64,000 nt of DNA from Oreohelix idahoensis (Eukaryota; Mollusca; Gastropoda; Stylommatophora; Oreohelicidae). The position numbers and the translations under genes are program-made. Location: the NCBI GenBank assembly GCA_024509875.1, contig JAMPIV010004448.1:558001-622000 (forward strand). The letters are read 5' to 3'. Each line of letters starts with the position of its first letter. Positions within the stretch are counted from its first letter, which is position 1. Shown here piece after piece: positions 1-13,864 of the stretch. Under the pieces are notes generated by a model. The model was not told the DNA's origin. It saw only the letters and a program-made list of their open reading frames with translations, and searched no databases.

Positions 1-134
1 TTAGTTGACACGCTTACGACAGCCCCCCCCCCACCCCCCCCCCCCCCCCCCGTATTTTTTAAAAACTTTATAAACCAATAGAACGGAATTGAATCAGTTC
101 TACAAGTTAACGGTACACAGGAAACAAGGGAAAT

Positions 135-620
135 CGCTGCCGTTGCCTTCTCTAACTCAAGATCAGAGTCAGGTACCCATTTACAGCTGGTTAGACTGAT
201 GCGTGACACCTGTTCCCTTCCTCGCTGCCGTTGCCTTCTTTAACTCAAGATCAGAGTCAGGTACCCTTTTACAGCTGGTTTGACTGATGCGTGACACCTG
301 TTATGGAGTGTTAGAGACTTCACCATACTAGGTCCAGCATCGAGAGATGGGGCCTACCTAGCTATAAATGGGTACTTAACTTTGAGTTAGGGAAGGAAAA
401 GACAGTGAGGAAGGAAACTGTTCTCCCCACCTCTCGATGCTGGACCTAGTATGGTGAAGTCTCTAACACTCCATAACCAGCTGTAAATGGGTACCTGACT
501 CTGATCCTGAGTTAGAGAAGGCAACGGCAGCGAGGAAGGGAACAGGTGTTACGCATCAGTCTAACCAGCTGTAAAAGGGTACCTGCCTCTGATCTTGCGT
601 TAGAGAAGGCAACGGCAGCG
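135..620. repeat. Foldback (inverted) repeat built from a ~105-bp unit
   Basis: The left part carries two direct copies of a unit running from CGCTGCCGTTGCCTTC through a ACAGCTGGTT core to GCGTGACACCTGTT. The right part carries the same units in reverse orientation (GGCAACGGCAGCG ... AACCAGCTGT). The innermost arms, about 301-352 and 425-476, are almost exact reverse complements over about 50 bp. The 70-bp spacer contains a further, more diverged unit. No coding potential and no terminal TG/CA or obvious target duplication were seen. It could be a foldback transposon remnant or an inverted duplication. A poly-C run sits at 24-51. Confidence 0.75.
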
Positions 621-905
621 AGGAAGGGAACAGGCGACCCCACCTCATAAAGCTGGGACCCAGTACATCTATAACACCTAACTCCCCAACGGCAGAATGT
701 GCTACGTGACTACAACCTTACAAACGGCAGGCGTGTTTTAAAAAAAATTCTAAGCAACGGGGGAGGGGGGGAGAGGACAATGTGAAATGACACTTTTTCA
801 GTCAAGAAAGAGTACGGTGATCAGTTTGGGTAATAAATATCCAGAATTTAATTTAACCGGTGAATTAACGCACAAGTACCAAATGCTGTGCTGAAGTCGG
901 ATGTG
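621..905. other. Non-coding interval, nothing recognised
   Basis: No ORF, repeat or element end is recognisable here. A G-rich stretch (GGGGGAGGGGGGGAGAGG) lies near 759-777. Confidence 0.5.
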
Positions 906-1003
906 TCAGCCAAAAGGTGCAAATATCGCAGCTTCGCTGTAAATGGACACAACGCAACCAACATCCTTTTCAGGATGAACGAAGAAGAAGAAGAAGAAGA
1001 TAT
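906..1003 (+). mobile_element. 3' terminus of a LINE with (GAA)n tail
   Basis: The stretch ends TTCAGGATGAACGAAG followed by a GAA trinucleotide run. The minus-strand RNase H LINE at 62639-63664 ends in the same way (GGTGAACGAAG then GAA repeats), so this is probably the extreme 3' end of a related LINE on the + strand. The 53-bp satellite starts immediately after the tail. Only the 3' end is present, so the assignment rests on a short similarity. Confidence 0.45.
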
Positions 1004-4000
1004 ACAACTACTACTGTACTAAGGTAAATTCAACTATAAACACACATTGATGATATATAACTACTACTATGCTAAATTCCATTCAACTCCAAACACATAT
1101 TGATGATATATAACTACTACTATACTAAGGTCCATTCAACTCCAAACACACATTGATGATATATAACTACTACTATACTAAGGTCCATTCAACTCCAAAC
1201 ACATATTGATGATATATAACTACTACTACACTAAGGTCCATTCAACTCCAAACACATATTAATGATATATAACTACTACTATACTAAGGTCCATTCAACT
1301 CCAAACACATATTGATGATATATAACTACTACTATACTAAGGTCCATTCAACTCCAAACACATATTGATGATATATAACTACTACTACACTAAGGTCCAT
1401 TCAACTCCAAACACATATTAATGATATATAACTACTACTATACTAAGGTCCATTCAACTCCAAACACATATTGATGATATATAACTACTATTATACTAAG
1501 GTACATTCAACTCCAAACACATATTGATGATATATAATTACTACTACACTAAGGTCCATTCAACTCCAAACACATATTGATATATAACTACTACTATACT
1601 AAGGTCCATTCAACTCCAAACACATATTGATGATATATAACTACTATTATACTAAGGTCCATTCAACTCCAAACACATATTGATGATATATAACTACTAT
1701 TATACTAAGGTACATTCAACTCCAAACACATATTGATGATATATAACTACTACTACACTAAGGTCCATTCAATTCCAAACACATATTGATGATATATAAC
1801 TACTATTATACTAAGGTCCATTCAACTCCAAAAACATATTGATGATATATAACTACTACTATACTAAGGTCCATTCAATTCCAAACACATATTGATGATA
1901 TATAATAACTACTATACTAAGGTCCATTCAATTCCAAACACATATTGATGATATATAACTACTACTATACTAAGGTCCATTCAACTCCAAACACATATTG
2001 ATGATATATAACTACTACTATACTAAGGTCCATTCAATTCCAAACACACATTGATGGTATATAACTACTACTATACTAAGGTCCATTCAACTCCAAACAC
2101 ATATTGATGATATATAACTACTACTATACTAAGGTCCATTCAATTCCAAACACACATTGATGGTATATAACTACTACTATACTAAGGTCCATTCAACTCC
2201 AAACACATATTGATGATATATAACTACTACTATACTAAGGTCCATTCAATTCCAAACACATATTGATAATATATAACTACTACTACACTAAGGTCCATTC
2301 AACTCCAAACACACATTGATGGTATATAACTACTACTATACTAAGGTCCATTCAACTCCAAACACATATTGATGATATATAACTACTACTATACTAAGGT
2401 CCATTCAATTCCAAACACACATTGATGATATATAACAACTACTATACTAAGGTCCATTCAACTCCAAACACATATTGATATATAACTACTACTATACTAA
2501 GGTCCATTCAACTCCAAACACATATTGATATATAACTACTACTATACTAAGGTCCATTCAACTCCAAACACATATTGATGATATATAACTACTATTATAC
2601 TAAGGTCCATTCAACTCCAAACACATATTGATGATATATAACTACTATTATACTAAGGTACATTCAATTCCAAACACACATTGATGGTATATAACTACTA
2701 CTATACTAAGGTCCATTCAACTCCAAACACATATTGATGATATATAACTACTACTATACTAAGGTCCATTCAATTCCAAACACACATTGATGGTATATAA
2801 CTACTACTATACTAAGGTCCATTCAACTCCAAACACATATTGATGATATATAACTACTACTATACTAAGGTCCATTCAATTCCAAACACATATTGATGAT
2901 ATATAACTACTACTACACTAAGGTCCATTCAACTCCAAACACACATTGATGGTATATAACTACTACTATACTAAGGTCCATTCAACTCCAAACACATATT
3001 GATGATATATAACTACTACTATACTAAGGTCCATTCAATTCCAAACACACATTATGATATATAACAACTACTATACAAAGGTCCATTCAACTCCAAACAC
3101 ATATTGATATATAACTACTACTATACTAAGGTCCATTCAACTCCAAACACATATTGATATATAACTACTACTATACTAAGGTCCATTCAACTCCAAACAC
3201 ATATTGATGATATATAACTACTATTATACTAAGGTCCATTCAACTCCAAACACATATTGATGATATATAACTACTATTATACTAAGGTACATTCAACTCC
3301 AAACACATATTGATGACATATAACTACTATTATACTAAGGTACATTCAACTCCAAACACATATTGATGATATATAACTACTACTATACTAAGGTCCATTC
3401 AACTCCAAACACATATTGATGATATATAACTACTGCTATACTAAGGTCCATTCAATTCCAAACACATATTGATGATATATAACTACTACTATACTAAGGT
3501 CCATTCAACTCCAAACACATATTGATGATATATAACTACTACTATACTAAGGTCCATTCAACTCCAAACACATATTGATGATATATAACTACTACTATAC
3601 TAAGGTCCATTCAATTCCAAACACACATTGATGGTATATAACTACTACTATACTAAGGTCCATTCAACTCCAAACACATATTGATGATATATAACTACTA
3701 CTATACTAAGGTCCATTCAATTCCAAACACACATTGATGGTATATAACTACTACTATACTAAGGTCCATTCAACTCCAAACACATATTGATGATATATAA
3801 CTACTACTATACTAAGGTCCATTCAATTCCAAACACATATTGATGATATATAACTACTACTACACTAAGGTCCATTCAACTCCAAACACACATTGATGGT
3901 ATATAACTACTACTATACTAAGGTCCATTCAACTCCAAACACATATTGATGATATATAACTACTACTATACTAAGGTCCATTCAATTCCAAACACACATT

Positions 4001-7000
4001 GATGATATATAACAACTACTATACTAAGGTCCATTAAACTCCAAACACATATTGATATATAACTACTACTATACTAAGGTCCATTCAACTCCAAACACAT
4101 ATTGATATATAACTACTACTATACTAAGGTCCATTCAACTCCAAACACATATTGATGATATATAACTACTATTATACTAAGGTCCATTCAACTCCAAACA
4201 CATATTGATGATATATAACTACTATTATACTAAGGTACATTCAACTCCAAACACATATTGATGATATATAACTACTACTATACTAAGGTCCATTCAACTC
4301 CAAACACATATTGATGATATATAACTACTACTATACTAAGGTCCATTCAATTCCAAACACATATTGATGATATATAACTACTACTATACTAAGGTCCATT
4401 CAACTCCAAACACATATTGATGATATATAACTACTACTATACTAAGGTCCATTCAATTCCAAACACATATTGATGATATATAACTACTACTACACTAAGG
4501 TCCATTCAACTCCAAACACACATTGATGGTATATAACTACTACTATACTAAGGTCCATTCAACTCCAAACACATATTGATGATATATAACTACTACTATA
4601 CTAAGGTCCATTCAATTCCAAACACACATTGATGATATATAACAACTACTATACTAAGGTCCATTAAACTCCAAACACATATTGATATATAACTACTACT
4701 ATACTAAGGTCCATTCAACTCCAAACACATATTGATATATAACTACTACTATACTAAGGTCCATTCAACTCCAAACACATATTGATGATATATAACTACT
4801 ATTATACTAAGGTCCATTCAACTCCAAACACATATTGATGATATATAACTACTATTATACTAAGGTACATTCAACTCCAAACACATATTGATGATATATA
4901 ACTACTACTATACTAAGGTCCATTCAACTCCAAACACATATTGATGATATATAACTACTACTATACTAAGGTCCATTCAATTCCAAACACATATTGATGA
5001 TATATAACTACTACTATACTAAGGTCCATTCAACTCCAAACACATATTGATGATATATAACTACTACTACACTAAGGTCCATTCAACTCCAAACACACAT
5101 TGATGGTATATAACTACTACTATACTAAGGTCCATTCAACTCCAAACACATATTGATGATATATAACTACTACTATACTAAGGTCCATTCAATTCCAAAC
5201 ACACATTGATGATATATAACAACTACTATACTAAGGTCCATTCAACTCCAAACACATATTGATATATAACTACTACTATACTAAGGTCCATTCAACTCCA
5301 AACACATATTGATATATAACTACTACTATACTAAGGTCCATTCAACTCCAAACACATATTGATGATATATAACTACTATTATACTAAGGTCCATTCAACT
5401 CCAAACACATATTGATGATATATAACTACCATTATACTAAGGTACATTCAACTCCAAACACATATTGATGACATATAACTACTATTATACTAAGGTACAT
5501 TCAACTCCAAACACATATTGATGATATATAACTACTACTATACTAAGGTCCATTCAACTCCAAACACATATTGATGATATATAACTACTGCTATACTAAG
5601 GTCCATTCAATTCCAAACACATATTGATGATATATAACTACTACTATACTAAGGTCCATTCAACTCCAAACACATATTGATGATATATAACTACTACTAT
5701 ACTAAGGTCCATTCAACTCCAAACACATATTGATGATATATATAACTACTACTATACTAAGGTCCATTCAATTCCAAACACACATTGATGGTATATAACT
5801 ACTACTATACTAAGGTCCATTCAACTCCAAACACATATTGATGATATATAACTACTACTATACTAAGGTCCATTCAATTCCAAACACACATTGATGGTAT
5901 ATATAACTACTACTATACTAAGGTCCATTCAACTCCAAACACATATTGATGATATATAACTACTACTATACTAAGGTCCATTCAATTCCAAACACATATT
6001 GATGATATATAACTACTACTACACTAAGGTCCATTCAACTCCAAACACACATTGATGGTATATAACTACTACTATACTAAGGTCCATTCAACTCCAAACA
6101 CATATTGATGATATATAACTACTACTATACTAAGGTCCATTCAATTCCAAACACACATTGATGATATATAACAACTACTATACTAAGGTCCATTAAACTC
6201 CAAACACATATTGATATATAACTACTACTATACTAAGGTCCATTCAACTCCAAACACATATTGATATATAACTACTACTATACTAAGGTCCATTCAACTC
6301 CAAACACATATTGATGATATATAACTACTATTATACTAAGGTCCATTCAACTCCAAACACATATTGATGATATATAACTACTATTATACTAAGGTACATT
6401 CAACTCCAAACACATATTGATGATATATAACTACTACTATACTAAGGTCCATTCAACTCCAAACACATATTGATGATATATAACTACTACTATACTAAGG
6501 TCCATTCAATTCCAAACACATATTGATGATATATAACTACTACTATACTAAGGTCCATTCAACTCCAAACACATATTGATGATATATAACTACTACTATA
6601 CTAAGGTCCATTTAACTCCAAACACATATTGATGATATATAACTACTACTATACTAAGGTCCATTCAATTCCAAACACACATTGATGGTATATAACTACT
6701 ACTATACTAAGGTCCATTCAACTCCAAACACATATTGATGATATATAACTACTACTATACTAAGGTCCATTCAATTCTAAACACACATTGATGGTATATA
6801 ACTACTACTATACTAAGGTCCATTCAACTCCAAACACATATTGATGATATATAACTACTACTGTACTAAGGTCCATTCAATTCCAAACACATATTGATGA
6901 TATATAACTACTACTACACTAAAGTCCATTCAACTCCAAACACACATTGATGGTATATAACTACTACTATACTAAGGTCCATTCAACTCCAAACACATAT

Positions 7001-8062
7001 TGATGATATATAACTACTACTATACTAAGGTCCATTCAATTCCAAACACACATTGATGATATATAACAACTACTATACTAAGGTCCATTCAACTCCAAAC
7101 ACATATTGATATATAACTACTACTATACTAAGGTCCATTCAACTCCAAACACATATTGATATATAACTACTACTATACTAAGGTCCATTCAACTCCAAAC
7201 ACATATTGATGATATATAACTACTATTATACTAAGGTCCATTCAACTCCAAACACATATTGATGATATATAACTACTATTATACTAAGGTACATTCAACT
7301 CCAAACACATATTGATGATATATAACTACTACTATACTAAGGTCCATTCAACTCCAAACACATATTGATGATATATAACTACTACTATACTAAGGTCCAT
7401 TCAATTCCAAACACATATTGATGATATATAACTACTACTATACTAAGGTCCATTCAACTCCAAACACATATTGATGATATATATAACTACTACTATACTA
7501 AGGTCCATTCAATTCCAAACACATATTGATGATATATAACTACTACTATACTAAGGTCCATTCAACTCCAAACACATATTGATGATATATAACTACTACT
7601 ATACTAAGGTCCATTCAACTCCAAACACATATTGATGATATATAACTACTACTATACTAAGGTCCATTCAATTCCAAACACATATTGATGATATATAACT
7701 ACTACTATACTAAGGTCCATTCAACCAAACACATATTGATGATATATAACTACTACTATACTAAGGTCCATTCAACCAAACACATATTGATGATATATAA
7801 CTACTACTATACTAAGGTCCGTTCAATTCCAAACACACATTGATGATATATAACTACTACTATACTAAGGTCCATTCAACTCCAAACACATATTGATGAT
7901 ATATAACTACTACTATACTAAGGTCCACTCAATTCCAAACACATATTGATGATATATAACTACTACTATACTAAGGTCCATTCAATTCCAAATACACATT
8001 GATGATATATAACTACTACTTTACTAAGGTCCATTCAATTCCAAACACATTGATATATAATA
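1004..8062. repeat. 53-bp satellite array, ~133 copies, with higher-order structure
   Basis: The monomer is about 53 bp and contains ACTACTACTATACTAAGG, TCCATTCAACTCCAAACA and CATATTGATGATATATA. Variants include AATTCC for AACTCC, CACATTGATGG for CATATTGATGA, TATTATACT for TACTATACT, and a 50-bp form lacking one GAT. The 50-bp forms occur as adjacent pairs, each preceded by a monomer with ACAACTAC (near 2433, 3062, 4011, 4641, 5219, 6170 and 7064), which shows higher-order units. Two rare markers recur 2,155 bp apart. The array ends in more diverged monomers next to AT-rich DNA. Confidence 0.95.
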
Positions 8063-8149
8063 CTGATAGGTTTAATATATTTAAAAATATTTTACATGCT
8101 TTTAAAAAATGTTACCTAAAAACCACACAAAAAACATTAAAAAGTCAAG

Positions 8150-8920
8150 AACTGAATAGGGTTAAGAGTAATAGGTCTCCTGATGGTCCCATGTACTTAA
8201 CCATTTCTGGTGCTATACCATCATGCCCTGCTGCTTTGCCCATCTTGATTTTCTTCAGTGCTGTCTTCAGTTCTTCCATCTTTATGTCATCTTCACCATC
8301 ATTGGTTTTCTCTTCTGTGCGAATGGTTATCATTTCTGATGCTTGACCTTGCTCACTATCAAGGAGTTCTGAGAAATATTCTTTCCATCTTTCCATTACT
8401 TCCTTCGGGGCAGTAAGCAATTTGCCTTGTTTGTCCTTTACAAATTTGAGAGGTCATTGTTTTTCTTTCCTCATGATCTTTAGGGTCTTAAAGAACAATT
8501 TCTGGTTTTCTTGCGCATCTTTTTCTAGCTTTTCTCCAAATTCTTCCCAGGACTTCTGTTTTGCTGCTAGCACCTTGTTCTTTGCTTCTGTTCTGAGTGT
8601 CACATATTCTCTATTTTTCCTGCTGTGTTTTAGCTCCTAAGTATTGTTTCCATGCCATTTTCTTCTCTCTTATTTTCTCTTTGACGTCCTCTGTCCATCA
8701 AGGTGTCCTCTTTCTCTTGTTCCCAAGTCGGACTTCACCACATGCTTCTGCAGCAGCTGTCTTTATGATGTCCTTGAATTTAAGCCAGAGGGTTTCCAAG
8801 TCATCAGGCTGTTCTTCTGTGTTGCTCACCGATGTGGCAATAAGCCCCTGATATCTGATCTTATTTTCTGGCTCTCTCAGCTTGTAGGTCTTAATGCTCA
8901 TTCCTCCTGTTCATTTACTT
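8150..8920 (-). pseudogene. LINE fragment, linker and start of reverse transcriptase
   Basis: Read on the minus strand from about 8,900 to 8,150, the translation passes through a lysine- and glutamate-rich linker (WEEFGEKLEKDAQENQKLFF, then TAPKEVMERWKEYFSELL) into KMGKAAGHDGIAPEMVKY. That last block is the conserved N-terminal start of RT in APE-type LINEs. There is at least one in-frame stop (KEKQ*PLKF) and stops in the upstream part. The RT catalytic core and the 3' end are missing. It is a dead fragment of the same broad class as the larger LINEs in this window. The 80-bp AT-rich stretch between it and the satellite holds nothing recognisable. Confidence 0.75.
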
Positions 8921-9280
8921 AGTTTCTTGCGTGATGTTGGGCAGTTCCTAGGCTGAGCAACTCTTTGAAATACGCAATAACAATGACAGACATTATGATT
9001 GTTTACTGATACCTAGGGCTAGGATTTTAATGATTTTGCATCTTTTTGTGGGCATAACCAAAAAGTTGCTCAGTTCAATATAAATGTGTTTCGTAAAAAT
9101 ATTAAGCTGCTTTAAGAGCCTTTGTTTAGGCCTTATTTTGCATGTTTTGCCATTTTTAGCATGTTAGGGCATTTCTTGAGATTTTTTCAGTAATTTAAAA
9201 ACATTTTTTGTTGACTCAAAAACAAGTCATTTTGCTTATTTTGGCATTTTCAATAAAAATAGGCATTTTTTAGTGTTAAC

Positions 9281-9799
9281 ATGTTCTTACTTATTGTTTT
9301 TACAAATTTCTTTACTTCACTGTTTTCCCCATGCTGTTTAATAATTTTCCCTAAACCTCTGAAAACAAATGTTGCTGATAAATTTTCCTACATGAAGTCA
9401 AATTTTGGATTTCTGCCTGGTCCCATTACTTCCTTGGAGAAGTCTGCAATTCTATTAGTGGATCAGATAGATTTGAAGAAAGTGGTGAAAGACAGTGTGT
9501 GAATGGAGATGTGGGAAAAAGCTGTGCAAAAATTGAGCAAGTTTTGAAACAGAAATGTGGGATATGAAAAGCTGTGCTTAATTTCAGATGTGCTATCAGG
9601 GAAAAACTATTCCCTTGGTGAATTTTCAGTGAACTTAGAACCAAGTGACGTAGTTTTATTTCAAGTCTGCTCCTGTGGTGTCAGTTGTAGTGGACAGGAG
9701 CTTTTCAGTGTTTACAGCTTTGTTGACAGACAATAGAAAGTTATTCTCTTTTGAAAGTCTGCACATGGTTTTCATTGTGCCTTGTAATTCTGAACTCAC
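9281..9799 (+). pseudogene. hAT transposase C-terminal remnant (5' part)
   Basis: Recognisable blocks are YMKSNFGFLPGPITSLEK, then after a stop and frame changes DRSFSVFTALLTDNRKLFSF and FIVPCNSEL. The motif (E/D)RSFS...LTDNR...ENL...CN is characteristic of the C-terminal hAT dimerisation region. The first block resembles the helical segment that precedes it in short hAT-derived proteins. The N-terminal zinc finger and DDE residues are absent. At least one stop and one frameshift break the frame. Coding is cut at NSELT by the LTR retrotransposon and resumes at 18,494. This is a family-level inference from short motifs. Confidence 0.55.
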
Positions 9800-12228
9800 T
9801 GTGGTAAAGTGGGATGATATAAATATTTATAGGGGACTTAGTGTACTGACTGAGATCAGCTGTGAAGGTATCTGTATCTAATAGGTGTAGTGTTTTACAG
9901 ATAACCTTGCTTGCTACCACATTATACCTCAGTCAGAATTATTCTGGAATATTGTGATGACTACGTTAAATGTCTAGGGTTATGTAAATGATGAAGTGTA
10001 AGTCACAACAACAACAGACAGATATACAATTTAATTTATTCCACCACACTTGACAACACTGTGACACTCACACACATTTAACACTCTATAAGACTATCTT
10101 AAATGAGGCACTGGTAAATTTTCAAATATAAATATGTATTAATTACTTCCACTAAAATATGTGTCCTGATTCAAATACAAAGTGAACCAGGAATCACAAT
10201 CAATTGTAATTACAATTTATATGTACAGAATTTATCAATATGAACCTTGTAGTGACATATTTTATTAATATTATCCTATGTGTGTCAGTTGTGTAGTAGT
10301 AATATGAGGTAATACTGGTTTTGTTTTTTCAAGCTATGTTGTTATTTGTCATCATGACTTCAAGTGTTTGTTTCTCTTGGAAATAGTATGGGGAAAAGTT
10401 CACAGTTCCTATCAATTTAAACACTGTATTTTCCCTCTGTTTTATTATAAAGTCAGATTTTGAGGGGGGGCATAATGTTGAGCTCCTCTGGCCACAGACA
10501 CTTATCTTTCGTGATGGCGGCAGGAAAAGACTCCTCTGCTCGATAGCCTCCCTGTGTTCTGGAGACACCTCACTGGTCACTATCTGGACCCAGGAGTATG
10601 CTGTCAGCCTCTAGGTTCAGCAAAGCTCAGACCAGGTGCTGCTCAATAACTTTAGGACCACGGTCCCTGAAACAAGAAGGTTGTACCTCCTATTTCAGAA
10701 CTAATTTATACTAAATTTCCAGACTGAACACAATACATAACAAACACTGAGTTCAGAGCGGTAGGCCAACTGCTATCTTCATCTGAAACAATTTTCACCA
10801 GTATACTCCTCCCTAATGGTTACTACGCCTCTGCCATTCCAGCATTATTTCTTTCTAGTCAATAAGATAGGTGTCAGTGTACTGTTTGGCAATTCCATGT
10901 AGTTTTACTTTCCTCCGACACCTTCTGTTCAGGTTGGAGCACTATATAGGCTTTACCTCATGTTCGCTACTGAACCACACATATATACAGACATGAATTA
11001 TCAATTTACATTCAATTTTCATTAAAAAGATATCAAATATTTCAAGCTTACCACAATTCATGGAATAATACACAGTTACGTTGACTGGCAATGAATATAG
11101 CACAATTTCGATCTGCCGATGTCCCAGGCTTTTATTTAGAAAAATATGCACTGGTGCTCAACGCACTGGTTCTTTAGTAAGTTTATTTGAAAATGTGGTG
11201 CTGACCTGACGCCTCTGATTGACTATATTGGCGGGTCTAACCAATCGTGCCATGTTTACACAGCTTTTCAAAAAAAAGTACCCTTACTCACGTTTCCCTA
11301 ACAACAAAGAATCAATATTTATAGTCCGACTAATCGTGTTTAGCCTTACATTTACTTTCCGCCAATCAAATAGGAGGTAACATGTCAGCCTATTTCCCGT
11401 ACAATGGTGGTGTGAAAATCTGCCACTGAGCGATTCTGATTTTGGTGTTGTCTGACATCCCTCACTATTTCTTTTGGCTATAATTTGTTAATTCCTAGAC
11501 TATTTGCGTAATGTTTAACATATTATTTGTCAGCAAGTCCTAAGGAACCCAAATATATAAATTTAATGGGGCTAAGGGGCTGCATTCAAAATATGTATTT
11601 TCCAGGATAGTCGTGTAGTTTTTTTTATTTTTTATGTTTAGAACCGCCACCTGTCCTGCTGTACTGTCAGACTAATGTCAGGATTTTAGACATAAAACAG
11701 TAGAATGTCATGTTTCCTAATAAGCGTTTTGTAAGTTTTTAAAAACTAACTCTCGTATGGGTAGTGTTGTTTATCACTGTCGATTTGAAAAAAGCTAGTG
11801 CTTGTGGCCTTACACGCGTGATGGTAGTAATTGTGTATCGCGAGACTGTGGTAGTATTGCCTGCGTTCCGGCTTTCAGCCCCTCCCTTTCTTTCTATCCT
11901 TAGTCCATCTGTCTTTCGTTTTTGGTAACGTAGTGTATAAAATGACATGAATGGAATATTAAATATAGGTCAGCTTGCGTATCTCAAGGTTTTTCTTAGA
12001 AAGGCAGTACACATTTTATTGAAGAAAGCGTGTCGTGATGCAGTAGGCTTTTACTATCAACGTGGAACGTTACAATTTGCAGACGAATTAGAAAACAAGG
12101 GGGATTTCGAGTACAGTCATTGTGACAGCACTGTTCTTTACCATTCTTCTTTCCTTTTATTAAATTTATTTGTTAGGCTTTACTTTTACGTTTTAATTTA
12201 TATATGTGGATTAGAATTTCACACGACA
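9800..12228 (-). repeat. 3' LTR (sense is minus strand), 2,429 bp
   Basis: It starts TGTGGTAAAGTGGG and ends TTTCACACGACA on the + strand, so it has TG/CA ends in sense. It matches the other LTR almost base for base. The TATA-like CTATATAG lies near 10942-10949 and the sense AATAAA at about 10035-10040. Short open frames inside it are shared by all LTR copies, but none has a recognisable domain and I do not call them genes. Confidence 0.9.
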
Positions 12229-12242
12229 AATTCTCCCCACTT
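12229..12242 (-). promoter_or_regulatory. Polypurine tract
   Basis: In sense the last internal bases before the 3' LTR read AAGTGGGGAGAATT, an almost pure purine run immediately next to the LTR TG. This is the expected place for plus-strand priming. Confidence 0.65.
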
Positions 12243-12298
12243 AAAACAGACGTTATATGTCAGTCTATAATTCTATATACACATAGAGAAATTTCTTA

Positions 12299-13864
12299 TT
12301 ATTCCTGGGGTTTAGGGTGATTCTCATCACACGGATGGCGGCTTAAAAAATCCGTCCTTACTATGAATTCTTGACTTAAGTCAGGTAATTTCAAAATAGG
12401 TTTACTGGTGAGCTTTTCCTTCAATTCTTGGTAAGCCATTTCACATTGTGGTGTCCATGTAATTCGATCTGGATGTCCTTTACGTGTCAAATCAGTTAAC
12501 GGTGCACATATGGAATTAAAGTTTTTGATATACTTTTGGTAGAAACCACATAATGAGACAAAGGATCTCACGTTTTTCTTGGTTTGTGGTCTCGGGGCTT
12601 TCTGTAGTTTCTCTAAATTCTTTGGGTCAGGGGTCATGTTTCCCTGATAAACTGTGTGTCCCAAAAATTCCAATACTTTACATCCAACGCAACATTTGGT
12701 TGGTCGGGCTGTTAAATTTGCCTCCCTAAGTCGATCAAACAGCATGTTCAGAGAGTCAATGTGTTCCTCAAATGTTTCTGTTGCTATAAGGATATCATCC
12801 ATGAAATTTGTGATACATGGATTATTCAGAGGGTCCAATAATTTTCTCATCATTCTAGAGAAGACACTAGGTGCATTCTTCAATCCAAATGGCAATCTAT
12901 TAAACTCATAGTGTCCTTCTGAGGTACTAAAAGCTAGGTATGGTCTAACCTCAGGCTTTACTGGAATCTGATAGTATCCTTTACTCAGATCCACTTTTGA
13001 GAAATATTTAGCTTTTTTTAGTCTGGCAAACAACTGATTTGTATCCGGCAATGGATCCACCTGTCCTTCTGTAATAGCATTCAGTCTCCTGTAATCTATA
13101 CAGAGTCTATGTTCTCCAGAGGGCTTCCTGAGGAGTACAACACTGGAACTATACGAAGATTCACTGTGTGAAATAATTCCTTCCTTCAACAAATAGTCTA
13201 TCTCTTCCTTCAAAGCTTTCTCCTTAGCAAAAGGAATCGAATAGGGTTTCATACATACAGGTGTGGGGTCTATCAGCTTCATATCATATTCCAATAGGTT
13301 TGTATGCCCTGGTCGGTCTGTTAACACCTCTGTATGAGTATCTAGAACCTGTTGCACTCTCTCTTTCTGAGTTTTCGTTAAATGTGTACTGATTTTCACC
13401 TGTGCCGCTGTCTCACAGGGGTGTAATGGATATTCAAATGATGAAAGTGGTTCCTTTTTCATCTCCATGGCAATGGACAAGGTCAACAAGTGTGTCTCTT
13501 CCTGATGTTCTCTTTCCAAATATTTCTTCAGGAGATTCACATGATAGATTTTTTCTTTCCCCTTCTTATCTATCTTATAATTTGTTCTAGACACCTTCTC
13601 TAGAACTGTATATGGACCTTGCCATCCAATTTGTAACTTATTCTGGCTACCGGGTAGAAGAAGCAGTACCTTCTCTCCCACAGCCAAATCTCTGTCTTTA
13701 GCTTTCCTGTTATAATAGGCAGCATGTTTCTTCCTGGCTTGTTTCAAATTTTCATTGGCAAGTTTCCAGCCAGTTTTTAAACGAGTGGTCAGCTCATTCA
13801 CATATTGGTATGAGGATGTAATATTTTCCTCTGCTTTTTCATCAGTCCACGTTCTTAACAGCGC
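12299..13864 (-). pseudogene. Pol remainder: integrase C-terminus, reverse transcriptase, truncated RNase H
   Basis: This is one open frame of 521 codons directly after the TAA that ends the Gag frame, in the same phase; it has no ATG near its start. It opens with the integrase C-terminal region (ENLKQARKKHAAYYNRKAKD, then VGEKVLLLLPGSQ, IGWQGPYTVLEKV and YHVNLLKKY). RT follows: LRKPSGEHRLCIDYRRLNAI, FSKVDLSKGYYQIPV, NRLPFGLKNAPSVFSRMM, and the catalytic box NFMDDILIAT with FMDD in place of the usual YxDD. FLGHTVY and the thumb come next. RNase H is cut from its first strand (EFIVRTD) straight to DFLSRHPCDENHP and the stop, so its active site is gone. The stop lies about 70 bp before the 3' LTR, showing that RT-RNase H is the natural end of pol. 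Without an integrase core the element cannot be autonomous. Confidence 0.8.

Noticed and set aside
1004..8062. Regular repeats that could suggest a CRISPR array
   Set aside because: Units are head-to-tail with no unique spacers, and the sequence context is eukaryotic.
11947..12228. Open frame inside the LTR (MNGILNIGQLAYLK...), also at 18207
   Set aside because: It is shared because the LTRs are direct repeats, lies antisense to the element and has no domain. The solo LTR copy does not preserve it cleanly.
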